Position numbers and translations under genes: made by a program. Below the pieces are notes generated by a model that saw nothing but the letters and a program-made list of their open reading frames with translations, had not been told where the DNA came from and made no database searches. Positions 7,146-13,867 of a stretch of DNA of 13,867 nucleotides are shown piece by piece (position 1 is the stretch's first letter; every line of letters starts with the position of its first letter). The stretch comes from Candidatus Alloscillospira gallinarum (GTDB lineage Bacteria > Bacillota > Clostridia > Oscillospirales > Oscillospiraceae): assembly GCA_904420055.1 (NCBI GenBank), contig CAJFTV010000181.1, forward strand, positions 1 to 13,867. The letters run 5' to 3'.

Positions 7146-8278
7146 TTCAGTCTCCATTTTTTAAGCAGCTCATCGCTTTCACCGCATGTGAGAAGCGTAC
7201 ACGTCCTGTCGGCGCTGTTTGTAAAAACCAGCGCGCCAAATCTGATTCTATCACTGAATTTTTTATTCAGGTGAAAATATATTCTGTCTCTCAGTACATT
7301 CATAGTACCGTCAAGTATTCCGTTCGCCTCTAAAATATCCAGCGCAGCGTCAGTTGTGGCACAGTCCAAAATTTCGGATACGGCCTCAATACTTCCGCCG
7401 GCCTTTACAGCACATGCCGCTATTATGTCCATTCTTGCGTCTGCAAAAGCAGAATGTGTATTTGTAATGCCAGCGGCAAGCTTTACCATTTTACCTATAT
7501 GGCCTATGAGCATTACGCTCTCAAATCCAAGTGAAACGGCTGCACTGATTGTATCCCCAATGAAATTTGAGCACTTGACCCGCCTTGTAAGGTCAAGCCC
7601 AAGGCTTTCCCGCGCATATTTCTCGCCGTAATTTCCTATTGTTAGGAGAAGGTCATGTACCCCCTCTTCCTTCAGGACATTCAGTTCAACCTTTGCCGTG
7701 TCCACAATTGCCTTGTCACTCATCGGCTCAACTATGCCGCTTGTGCCCAAGATAGAAATACCGCCGTATATGCCAAGCTGTGGATTAAACGTCCTGGCTC
7801 CAACCTGCTCACCCCGGGGAACTGTAATAATTACACTAAATCCTCCCTTATATCCGGCATCTGCCGCCGCAGCCTTAAGGCCGTCGGCTATCATCTGCCG
7901 GGGAACATGGTTTATGGCGGCGTTGCCAACGGGCTGGTCAAGTCCTTTTTTTGTCACACGGCCCACTCCTGCACCGCCGTCGATTATAATTCCGTCATTT
8001 ATAAGAGAAACCGTGGCGCATATCTCAAGGCCGTGTGTTGCGTCCGGGTCGTCGCCGCCGTCTTTTATGACGGTACAGGTACATTTATTCCCGTCAATTA
8101 CCGTGCTTTTTATCCCAATAGACAGCTCTGCTCCCTTGGGCACCACTATTTGAACGCTTTCCGCCGGCTCCCCGCTTAAAAGCGCTATAGCCGCTCCCTT
8201 CGCGGCGGCTGCAGCGCAGGTGCCGGTAGTAAAGCCATACCGCATCAGTTTGTTATAAGCGTATTTGTACTGTTCCAA
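7142..8278 (-). CDS. cbiD: Cobalt-precorrin-5B C1-methyltransferase CbiD
   Basis: CbiD methylates C-1 of cobalt-precorrin-5B with S-adenosylmethionine in the anaerobic (early cobalt insertion) cobalamin pathway. The 378 residues match the family size. Conserved blocks are RYGFTTGTCAAAAAK (13-27), KDGGDDPDATHG (72-83), GVGRVTKKGLDQPVG (104-118) and GGISILGTSGIVEPMS (172-187). The start is TTG at 8278, with CGGTGA a few bases upstream. The overlapping ATG at 8283 is in another frame, and the first in-frame ATG (codon 12) would cut into the conserved N-terminus. It starts 11 bases after the hemL stop and ends in an ATGA overlap with cobD. It is the strongest evidence in the window that B12 is made by the oxygen-independent route. 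The other cbi methyltransferases are not here. Confidence 0.95.
   Translation of the reverse strand: MEQYKYAYNKLMRYGFTTGTCAAAAAKGAAIALLSGEPAESVQIVVPKGAELSIGIKSTVIDGNKCTCTVIKDGGDDPDATHGLEICATVSLINDGIIIDGGAGVGRVTKKGLDQPVGNAAINHVPRQMIADGLKAAAADAGYKGGFSVIITVPRGEQVGARTFNPQLGIYGGISILGTSGIVEPMSDKAIVDTAKVELNVLKEEGVHDLLLTIGNYGEKYARESLGLDLTRRVKCSNFIGDTISAAVSLGFESVMLIGHIGKMVKLAAGITNTHSAFADARMDIIAACAVKAGGSIEAVSEILDCATTDAALDILEANGILDGTMNVLRDRIYFHLNKKFSDRIRFGALVFTNSADRTCTLLTCGESDELLKKWRLK
7151..7155 (-). promoter_or_regulatory. Ribosome binding site that places the cobD start at 7145
   Basis: GGAGA on the minus strand, 5 bases before ATG 7145, inside the last codons of cbiD. The ATG at 7157 overlaps this site by one base and has only poor purine matches before it, so 7145 is the likelier start. 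Confidence 0.65.
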
Positions 8279-8289
8279 ATCATCACCGC

Positions 8290-9567
8290 TTATCTTTTGA
8301 AGTAATCCCTTATTACCTCAAGGGTGTGGTTAAGCTCCCCGTCAGTGTGTGCCATTGAGATAAACATGGCCTCAAACTGGCTGGGTGCGCAGTAAATGCC
8401 GTGGTCAAGCATATAGTTGCAGTACGAGGCAAACGCACTTGTGTCTGATGTCTTCGCATCAGCGTAGTTTTTCACCTCTCTGTCGGTGAAGAAAATACTG
8501 CCAAGGCTGCCGGTATGGTTTATGCTGTATGGTTTGCCGCACTCCGACAGTATGTCTCCTATAGCCTTAAAGAACTTTTCGGATTTTTCATTGAGCTTTT
8601 CATACCACTGAGGATTTGCATGAAGCATTTCAAGCTGTGCAAGGCCGGCGGACATCGCCACCGGGTTGCCGCTGAGCGTACCGGCCTGATAGACACTGCC
8701 GAGGGGAGACACAACACTCATAACCTCCCGCCGACCGCCATAAGCCCCAACGGGCATGCCTGCACCTATTATCTTGCCGTATGTCGCAAGGTCTGCCTGA
8801 ACGCCAAAATATCCCTGTGCTCCGGCCTCCGAGAGTCTAAATCCAGTAATTACCTCGTCAAAAATAAGCAGACTGCCGTTTTGGTCACAAATCTCTCTGA
8901 GGCCCTCTAAAAATCCCTTTTCAGGGACAACAACACCCATATTCGCCGCAACGGGTTCAACGATTATCGCAGCAATTTCTCCTGGATTGCTCTCATACAG
9001 TGCCCTTACACTGTCAAGGTTATTATAATCTGCGGTCAGCGTATACTGCGTATATCCCTCCGGCACGCCGGAGCTGTCCGGCACGCCGGCAGTCATGACG
9101 CCGGAGCCCGCCTTTACAAGCAGGCCGTCACTGTGCCCGTGGTAACAGCCGTTAAACTTTATTATCTTGTTTCTTCCTGTAAATCCCCTTGCAACACGCA
9201 CCGCGCTCATAACCGCCTCAGTTCCGGAGTTTACCATGCGAACCATCTCGACGGAAGGAATCATCTCGGTTATGAGCTTTGCCATCTCGGTCTCCACCTC
9301 TGTAACCGCGCCAAAGCTAAGTCCGTTTTTAGAGGCCTCAACAACTGCCTGGCGTACCTCCTGCCTGTTATGTCCCAATATCATGGGTCCCCATGAGCAC
9401 ACGTAGTCAATATACTCATTTCCGTCAACATCGTATATATACGCACCGTCAGCGGACTTTATAAAACGCGGTACACCGCCTATTGAGCCAAAAGCCCGCA
9501 CCGGGCTGTTCACACCGCCGGGAATATATTTTTTTGCCTCAGCAAAAAGCTGTTCTGATTTTGACAT
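8290..9567 (-). CDS. hemL: Glutamate-1-semialdehyde 2,1-aminomutase HemL
   Basis: This PLP enzyme moves the amino group of glutamate-1-semialdehyde to give 5-aminolevulinate, the second step of the C5 tetrapyrrole route begun by HemA. It has 425 residues, standard length. Marks are the N-terminal YIPGGVNSPVRAF (14-26), MVNSGTEAVMSAVR (111-124), NGCYHGHSD (139-147), LIFDEVITGFR (234-244) with Asp237, and the Schiff-base lysine in TYGKIIGAGMPVG (Lys265). HYGHSD-type residues and the GTLSGNP segment (297-302) are also present. Its ATG shares one base with the hemB stop (TAATG), a sign of translational coupling. AAGGA lies further upstream than usual (11 bases), which also suggests re-initiation. 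Confidence 0.97.
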   Translation of the reverse strand: MSKSEQLFAEAKKYIPGGVNSPVRAFGSIGGVPRFIKSADGAYIYDVDGNEYIDYVCSWGPMILGHNRQEVRQAVVEASKNGLSFGAVTEVETEMAKLITEMIPSVEMVRMVNSGTEAVMSAVRVARGFTGRNKIIKFNGCYHGHSDGLLVKAGSGVMTAGVPDSSGVPEGYTQYTLTADYNNLDSVRALYESNPGEIAAIIVEPVAANMGVVVPEKGFLEGLREICDQNGSLLIFDEVITGFRLSEAGAQGYFGVQADLATYGKIIGAGMPVGAYGGRREVMSVVSPLGSVYQAGTLSGNPVAMSAGLAQLEMLHANPQWYEKLNEKSEKFFKAIGDILSECGKPYSINHTGSLGSIFFTDREVKNYADAKTSDTSAFASYCNYMLDHGIYCAPSQFEAMFISMAHTDGELNHTLEVIRDYFKR

Positions 9568-10559
9568 TAGCCAATCCGTCCTTCATCAATATACTGTGCA
9601 ATTTCCTTTGCAAAATATGTGGCATATATATCAGTCCCCGCCCTGAAGCTTGACACCGCCATCTCGCAGATAATGCCCGCCTCGTCCACGCAGCCGGCAG
9701 CAGCGGCGCATTTTACCATGGAGTACTCCCCGCTTACACTGTAAGCAGCCACAGGGAGACATGTCGCCTCTTTCACAGCGGATATGACATCACCGTAAGC
9801 CATCGCGGGCTTCACCATTATTATATCAGCCCCCTCGTCAACGTCGGTCAGAGCCTCTTTAATTCCCTCACGGATATTGTGGTAATCCATCTGGTATGTC
9901 TTTCTGTCGCCAAAGGAGGGCGCTGAACCCGCAGCCTCACGGAACGGGCCATAAAAAGACGAGGCATATTTCACCGCATATGACATTATTGGGGTGTTTG
10001 TGTATCCATTCTCGTCCAGAAGCTGGCGGATTGCAAGTACTCTGCCGTCCATCATATCGGAGGGCGCTACCATATCCGCCCCGGCTTCCACCTGGCTTAA
10101 CGCTGTTTTTGCCAGATATTTCAGGGTCTTGTCGTTATCCACGTCGTTCCCCTTTAAAATGCCGCAGTGTCCGTGTGACGTATACTCGCACATACAAACA
10201 TCGCCTATGAGGTACAGTTCAGGAAAATGCTCTTTAAGCGTGCGCATGGCAGCCTGTACAATACCGTTTTCACAGTATGCCTGACTGCCTTTTTCATCTT
10301 TTTCCTCAGGTATGCCAAAAAGGAGGAACTTGTCTACCCCTGCCTTCAGCATATCCTCTGCAAGATACAAAATGCTGTCCAGCGTATGGCGGTACTGCCC
10401 CGCCATGGAGGGAATCTCTACCTTTTCACTTATTCCCTCCGCAACAAATGCAGGATAGATAAGCGAGGACTTGTCCACTCTCGTCTCCCTCACCATCTTA
10501 CGCAAAACACCGCTCTGTCTCAGCCTTCTAGGTCTTGAAATCATATCAACGTGCTCCAT
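9567..10559 (-). CDS. hemB: Porphobilinogen synthase (5-aminolevulinate dehydratase) HemB
   Basis: HemB condenses two 5-aminolevulinate molecules to porphobilinogen. From ATG 10559 it has 330 residues. The start region RPRRLRQSGVLRKMVRET is typical. The zinc site is complete: DVCMCEYTSHGHCG with Cys122, Cys124 and Cys132. The two Schiff-base lysines are in SYAVKYASSFYGPFR (Lys197) and DIIMVKPAMAYGD (Lys250), close to the positions in the E. coli enzyme. It is therefore a zinc-type HemB, not the Asp-rich magnesium-only type. An in-frame GTG at 10568 is less likely, because GGCGGTGA overlaps that codon and lies 5 bases before the ATG. The gene starts 14 bases after the cobA-hemD stop and overlaps hemL by one base. 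Confidence 0.97.
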   Translation of the reverse strand: MEHVDMISRPRRLRQSGVLRKMVRETRVDKSSLIYPAFVAEGISEKVEIPSMAGQYRHTLDSILYLAEDMLKAGVDKFLLFGIPEEKDEKGSQAYCENGIVQAAMRTLKEHFPELYLIGDVCMCEYTSHGHCGILKGNDVDNDKTLKYLAKTALSQVEAGADMVAPSDMMDGRVLAIRQLLDENGYTNTPIMSYAVKYASSFYGPFREAAGSAPSFGDRKTYQMDYHNIREGIKEALTDVDEGADIIMVKPAMAYGDVISAVKEATCLPVAAYSVSGEYSMVKCAAAAGCVDEAGIICEMAVSSFRAGTDIYATYFAKEIAQYIDEGRIG

Positions 10560-10564
10560 AAAAT

Positions 10565-10572
10565 TCACCGCC
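10565..10572 (-). promoter_or_regulatory. Ribosome binding site that places the hemB start at 10559
   Basis: The minus strand reads GGCGGTGA, then 5 bases, then ATG 10559. GGTGA can pair with the extreme 3' end of 16S rRNA. The upstream GTG codon (10568-10566) lies inside this site and is unlikely to be used. Confidence 0.6.
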
Positions 10573-10573
10573 T

Positions 10574-12079
10574 TTATCTGCTCTCATGTACCTTGACAAC
10601 AGCGTCAATCAATGCGTCAATTGTAGCCCTTTCCGCCACATGAATCTGCATGCCGAGCTTTTCAGCTTTGGCGGCAGTCTGCCTTCCAATGCATACCGCC
10701 GTGACTGAGCTGTAGTCAAGTCCCCTTGTAGATTCGTGAAATCCTCTCACTGTGGACGCGCTTGTAAATACTGCAAGTGTCCCGGGGTGGTCTGTAAACT
10801 CCGCTCTCTCCCGTTCAGCGTCCTGGTCTTCATACACAGTATCATATATTGGGATATCTGAAATTTCAACATCTCCAGCTTTCTTAATCTCGGAGATGAT
10901 TTCCGCATTTCCGATTTTTGCTCTCGGAATCATTATCCTGTCACCGGCCTTTACAAGCCCGGCCAGCATACGGCCAAGGTTCTCCCCGTCGTATGTCTCA
11001 GGCATCACATCAGCAAAAAGTCCGTACTTTTCCAGCTCTCTGCCGGTACCTGTGCCGATTACCGCAATCTTCATGCCGGCCAGCGCCCTGACATCCATAT
11101 GTCTTTTTCGTATCTTCTCCATGAATACCGAAACACCTGCGGGGCTTGTAAACACAATCCAGCTATAGCTTTTAATCTCACGAACTGCCCTGTCAAGCTC
11201 CGGAGTGTCCTCAATCGCCACAGTCCTTATTGCCGGCAGCTCAATGACCTGCGCCCCTAACTCACGCAGCCTTGCCGACAGAGTGGTGGCCCTGTCCCGG
11301 GGGCGCGTAACAACTACGCGGCAGCCAAAGAGAGGCAGCTTTTCATACCATTTAAATTTCTCTCTCAGACTGCAAACACCGCCGACAACAATAATCGCCG
11401 GTGTCTCAATTTTCTCCTCAAAAGCTCTTGCCGGCAGGGTTTTCAGGTCAGCCACAACAGCCCTCTGCTCCGCTGTCGTTCCCTTCTGAAGTATTGCCGC
11501 CGGAGTAGTTTCCGGCATTCCTCCCTGAATAAGTCCCTCACATATCTCAGGCAGAGCAGTGACTCCCATGAGAAAAACACACGTACCGCCAACTTTTGCA
11601 AGAGCCTCAAAATCAATTCCGAGGGGAGCGTCTTTCTTCTTGTGCCCGGTAATAATGTGGACAGAGGAACAAAAATCCCTGTGGGTAACAGGTATTCCGT
11701 TATACGCCGGCACTGAAATTGCAGAGGTCACTCCCGGAACAATCTCATAGGGAATGTCATTTTCCACGAGGAGTTCAAGCTCCTCACCACCGCGGCCAAA
11801 TAAGAACGGGTCTCCGCCCTTGAGCCGGACTACATTCTTTCCCTCCAGCGCTTTATCGAGAAGTATCCTGTTTGTCTCCTCCTGGCGCTTAATGTGGTGA
11901 TTTGCCCTCTTGCCTACATTTATCTTCTCCGCCGACTGGGGAATAAGCGCCATTATTCCGGCCCCTACCAATGCGTCATATACGACGACGTCCGCTTTTT
12001 CTATGACCTCTTTGGCCTTCAGGGTAAGAAGCCCTATATCAGACGGCCCTGCGCCAACTAACCACACTTTTCCTTTCAT
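10574..12079 (-). CDS. cobA-hemD: Fused uroporphyrinogen-III C-methyltransferase / uroporphyrinogen-III synthase (CobA-HemD)
   Basis: A bifunctional protein of 501 residues. The C-terminal HemD half closes hydroxymethylbilane to uroporphyrinogen III. The N-terminal SUMT half then methylates this twice with S-adenosylmethionine to precorrin-2, the branch point to B12 and sirohaem. SUMT marks are GAGPSDIGLLTLKA (9-22), VYDALV (33-38), RLKGGDPFLFGRGGEE (85-100), PGVTSA (115-120) and PVTHR (130-134); this domain ends near residue 245. HemD, a poorly conserved family, is seen from VVVTRP (255-260) on, with FTSPAGV (310-316), AVIGTGT (339-345), FTSASTV (438-444) and CIGRQTA (463-469). The two halves are one open frame with no internal stop. 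The ATG forms an ATGA overlap with hemC and has AGGTG 4 bases upstream. Such fusions are common in Clostridia and favour flow into the corrin branch. Confidence 0.95.
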   Translation of the reverse strand: MKGKVWLVGAGPSDIGLLTLKAKEVIEKADVVVYDALVGAGIMALIPQSAEKINVGKRANHHIKRQEETNRILLDKALEGKNVVRLKGGDPFLFGRGGEELELLVENDIPYEIVPGVTSAISVPAYNGIPVTHRDFCSSVHIITGHKKKDAPLGIDFEALAKVGGTCVFLMGVTALPEICEGLIQGGMPETTPAAILQKGTTAEQRAVVADLKTLPARAFEEKIETPAIIVVGGVCSLREKFKWYEKLPLFGCRVVVTRPRDRATTLSARLRELGAQVIELPAIRTVAIEDTPELDRAVREIKSYSWIVFTSPAGVSVFMEKIRKRHMDVRALAGMKIAVIGTGTGRELEKYGLFADVMPETYDGENLGRMLAGLVKAGDRIMIPRAKIGNAEIISEIKKAGDVEISDIPIYDTVYEDQDAERERAEFTDHPGTLAVFTSASTVRGFHESTRGLDYSSVTAVCIGRQTAAKAEKLGMQIHVAERATIDALIDAVVKVHESR

Positions 12080-12957
12080 CTCACACCTGCCTTTAATCTG
12101 TCCGCCAAAGCTATTCCAAGTTCTTCCGGCTTATCCGTGCTCCCTGTGTCCACACCTGTCACAAAGTCAAAGCTGTCCTCCTGGCAGTATAGCCCGTGAA
12201 GCACAAGTCTTCCATTGTCAATTGTGCCATATGCCGCAATGGGAGATGAGCAGCCTCCGTCGAGCCTTTGAACAAACGCCCTCTCGGCTCTCGCGCAAAT
12301 GCTGTCATCACTGTCAAAGAATCCGTCCAAAAAGCTGTAATCCTCATCTTTTTTGCCCTGCACCGCCAAAATTCCCTGACCGGCTGCCGGAATTATCTCC
12401 TCTGTACTGAATATCCTCGATATTCTGCCGGAAAGCCCAAGACGGTTAAGACCCGCAACAGCGAGAATAATCGCTCCATACTCCCCCCTGTCCAGCTTGC
12501 TGAGCCTTGTCTGCACATTGCCACGTATGAGCTTTATCTCAATATCCGGATAGAGCTTTTTAAGCTGAACTATCCGCCGTTTTCCTGAGCAGCCCACCGG
12601 TTTTGTCATATCCCAGGTATCTGTCCCGTCCGGGAGAACCAGCGCATCTCTCGGGTCCTCACGTTTTGAATAGCCAATTATAGGTATTTCCTCCGGCACC
12701 ACCATAGGCATATCCTTAAGGCTGTGTACAGATATATCCGTTTTTCCCTCTATAAGACATCTGTCAAGCTCCTTAACAAAGAGCCCTTTTCCTCCTACTT
12801 TATCCAGAGAGCGGTCCAGTATCATATCGCCTGTGGTCTTCATTGTCACAAGTTCCGGAACGTACCCGGAGCAGTTTTCAGTTATGTAGTCCATCACAAG
12901 CTGTGACTGTATCACTGCCAGCCGGCTCTCACGGCTGCCTATGCGAATTTTATACAT
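12076..12957 (-). CDS. hemC: Hydroxymethylbilane synthase (porphobilinogen deaminase) HemC
   Basis: HemC polymerises four porphobilinogen units to hydroxymethylbilane on a covalently bound dipyrromethane cofactor. The 293 residues are slightly short of the usual 300-315. The cofactor-bearing Cys is in RLDGGCSSPIAAY (Cys236) and the catalytic Asp in SVHSLKDMP (Asp82). Other blocks are GSRESRLAVIQS (7-18), KGLFVKELD (57-65), LIRGNVQTRL (143-152), EYGAIILAVAGLNRLGL (159-175) and AAGQGILAVQ (191-200). The usual GTSSLRR cofactor-binding segment reads GCSGKRR (122-128). The ATG at 12957 lies in the 3' end of the precorrin-2 dehydrogenase gene (8-base overlap), with AGGGA very close upstream. The next gene starts in an ATGA overlap. 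Confidence 0.96.
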   Translation of the reverse strand: MYKIRIGSRESRLAVIQSQLVMDYITENCSGYVPELVTMKTTGDMILDRSLDKVGGKGLFVKELDRCLIEGKTDISVHSLKDMPMVVPEEIPIIGYSKREDPRDALVLPDGTDTWDMTKPVGCSGKRRIVQLKKLYPDIEIKLIRGNVQTRLSKLDRGEYGAIILAVAGLNRLGLSGRISRIFSTEEIIPAAGQGILAVQGKKDEDYSFLDGFFDSDDSICARAERAFVQRLDGGCSSPIAAYGTIDNGRLVLHGLYCQEDSFDFVTGVDTGSTDKPEELGIALADRLKAGVR

Positions 12958-13420
12958 CTTCCCTTTTCACTCCGTACTCCTCACGAATTTTTCCGGCAAC
13001 CTCTCTTACTCTGCCGTGGTCCTCTCCCGTCCCGCACACACCGACGGAATAGTCCTCACCGATTATAACCGCTGGGAAATAAAAGTCACAGTCTCCGCGG
13101 TCTGAGGCATTGTTTGCCGGAATGCCTGCCTCTCTCGCACGGCGGCAGACCTGTGCGTTAAACTCTGCGTTATCAGTACAGGCAAGTACAAACGCCAGTT
13201 TTCTGTCTGTACCATATTCCGATGTGCCCAAAGTGAGCGTTATCCTGCCGTCGTCAGCATATTTTAAAAGCTCATCTCGCGCCTTGAGCGTCACAACATG
13301 TATATCTGCTCCAAATTGCAGTAAAGTGTTAACACGTCTCAACGCAATTTTTCCGCCGCCCAATATTAGCACCTTTTTGCCAGACATGTTCACAAACACC
13401 GGCATACTGAGATTATTCAT
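12950..13420 (-). CDS. Precorrin-2 dehydrogenase (SirC / Met8-CysG N-terminal type), short form
   Basis: This NAD-dependent enzyme oxidises precorrin-2 to sirohydrochlorin, used for sirohaem and for anaerobic B12. The Rossmann loop is VLILGGGKIALRRV (17-30). The region of the catalytic Asp is NNASDRGDCDFYFPAVI (103-119), with Asp107 at the position of the catalytic Asp of CysG and Met8p. GVCGTGEDHGRVREVAGKIRE follows as the start of the small C-terminal part. At 156 residues it ends just after this, without the helical dimerisation/chelatase region that brings Met8/SirC proteins to about 200 residues. Metal insertion therefore probably depends on another protein. The ATG at 13420 has AAGGTGA 6 bases upstream and overlaps hemA by 8 bases; it overlaps hemC by 8 bases. 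Placement between hemA and hemC is a common clostridial order. Confidence 0.88.
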   Translation of the reverse strand: MNNLSMPVFVNMSGKKVLILGGGKIALRRVNTLLQFGADIHVVTLKARDELLKYADDGRITLTLGTSEYGTDRKLAFVLACTDNAEFNAQVCRRAREAGIPANNASDRGDCDFYFPAVIIGEDYSVGVCGTGEDHGRVREVAGKIREEYGVKREDV

Positions 13421-13867
13421 TTCCCGTCACCTTCAGCATTGACTCCACACACTCGCGAAACGGCTCAACTCCCGCCTCGTCCCGGACAGCAAAGACAAGT
13501 TTTTTGAGTATTTTTCCAGAGGTCACCTCAAGCGCATGAGTGAAATTCTCAAATTCCTCGTCTCTGATACCATATGATTTAATCGTCTTTTCCATTCTGA
13601 ATTTTATTTCTTTTGCAAAATAGCTGCCAAGGTCGTCCATGGCCGGGACCAAATCACGGCACTCGTACCACGCAAGGAATTTCTCCTTCTGCTTCTGGAG
13701 CATCTCCTGGGCTTCCTTGAGCTCGTCGTGAAGCTTTTCAGTTTCCATGGCAGGAAAGTCGTCAATATCATAGAGTGTTATGCCGTCAATTTCCCGCACT
13801 TCCGGCTCGATATCCCTCGGCACCGCAAGGTCAATAAAAACAGCCCCCGGCTTTACGCCGCAGGATA
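13413..13867 (-). CDS. hemA: Glutamyl-tRNA reductase HemA, C-terminal part
   Basis: HemA reduces glutamyl-tRNA(Glu) to glutamate-1-semialdehyde with NADPH, the first committed and usually regulated step of the C5 route. Only the last ~151 codons are here; the catalytic N-terminal domain with its Cys nucleophile lies beyond the right edge. The segment begins at the end of the NADPH-binding domain, with the hallmark FIDLAVPRDIEPEV just inside the edge. It continues through the charged spinal helix (about LHDELKEAQEMLQKQKEKFLAWYE) into the helical dimerisation domain. The hallmark rests on codons that I translated upstream of the first in-frame GTG (13823), so that GTG is an internal codon and not a start. 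The 3' end overlaps the precorrin-2 dehydrogenase start by 8 bases. It is the first gene of the operon visible in this window; the promoter and any cobalamin riboswitch would be outside. Confidence 0.93.
   Translation of the reverse strand, partial: SCGVKPGAVFIDLAVPRDIEPEVREIDGITLYDIDDFPAMETEKLHDELKEAQEMLQKQKEKFLAWYECRDLVPAMDDLGSYFAKEIKFRMEKTIKSYGIRDEEFENFTHALEVTSGKILKKLVFAVRDEAGVEPFRECVESMLKVTGNE

Noticed and set aside
7655..8179. Plus-strand open frame of 174 codons
   Set aside because: It is antisense to cbiD, whose family motifs are complete; there is no independent evidence of coding.
13823..13867. GTG at 13823 as a true gene start for a small separate protein
   Set aside because: The upstream codons to the window edge are in frame and encode the conserved end of the HemA NADPH domain, so the GTG is an internal valine codon.

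Overview
The window looks like the chromosome of a strictly anaerobic Firmicute, most likely a Clostridia/Lachnospiraceae-type gut bacterium. This rests on a trimeric NADH-linked [FeFe] hydrogenase, haem/corrin precursor synthesis by the C5 (glutamyl-tRNA) route, a CobA-HemD fusion, the anaerobic corrin marker CbiD, good Shine-Dalgarno sites and roughly half G+C. This placement is inference from gene content; there is no rRNA to confirm it. Every gene I can support is on the minus strand, so transcription runs from high to low coordinates. Coding density is very high. No tRNA, IS element, CRISPR array, phage gene or riboswitch was seen.

Region A (13867 down to 4587) is one tightly packed tetrapyrrole-to-cobalamin operon. 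In transcription order it contains hemA (5' part outside the window), a short precorrin-2 dehydrogenase, hemC, a cobA-hemD fusion, hemB, hemL, cbiD, a CobD-type Thr-phosphate decarboxylase, and cobQ/cbiP. Neighbours overlap by 1-8 bases or lie 11-24 bases apart. Together they take glutamyl-tRNA to glutamate semialdehyde (HemA), 5-aminolevulinate (HemL), porphobilinogen (HemB), hydroxymethylbilane (HemC), uroporphyrinogen III (HemD) and precorrin-2 (CobA). Precorrin-2 dehydrogenase then gives sirohydrochlorin, CbiD methylates the ring later, CobD supplies aminopropanol phosphate and CobQ amidates the side chains. No gene of the haem branch (hemE, hemH, hemN and so on) is in the window, so this operon appears to serve B12 and possibly sirohaem.

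Region B (4586-3177) holds one gene, a 396-residue relative of the coenzyme F420 gamma-glutamyl ligase CofE. It is set apart from cobQ by a 143-base AT-rich spacer with two perfect dyads and a candidate promoter. A strong intrinsic terminator (3177-3222) follows it. The protein keeps recognisable CofE landmarks but carries about 180 residues between two of them. Its substrate is unknown and it is the most interesting item in the window.

Region C (3176-1) is a separate operon for a soluble, NAD-linked, probably electron-bifurcating [FeFe] hydrogenase: nuoE-like (HydC/HndA), nuoF-like (HydB/HndC) and the N-terminal 205 residues of the catalytic subunit (HydA/HndD). The H-cluster domain of the last gene lies beyond the left edge.
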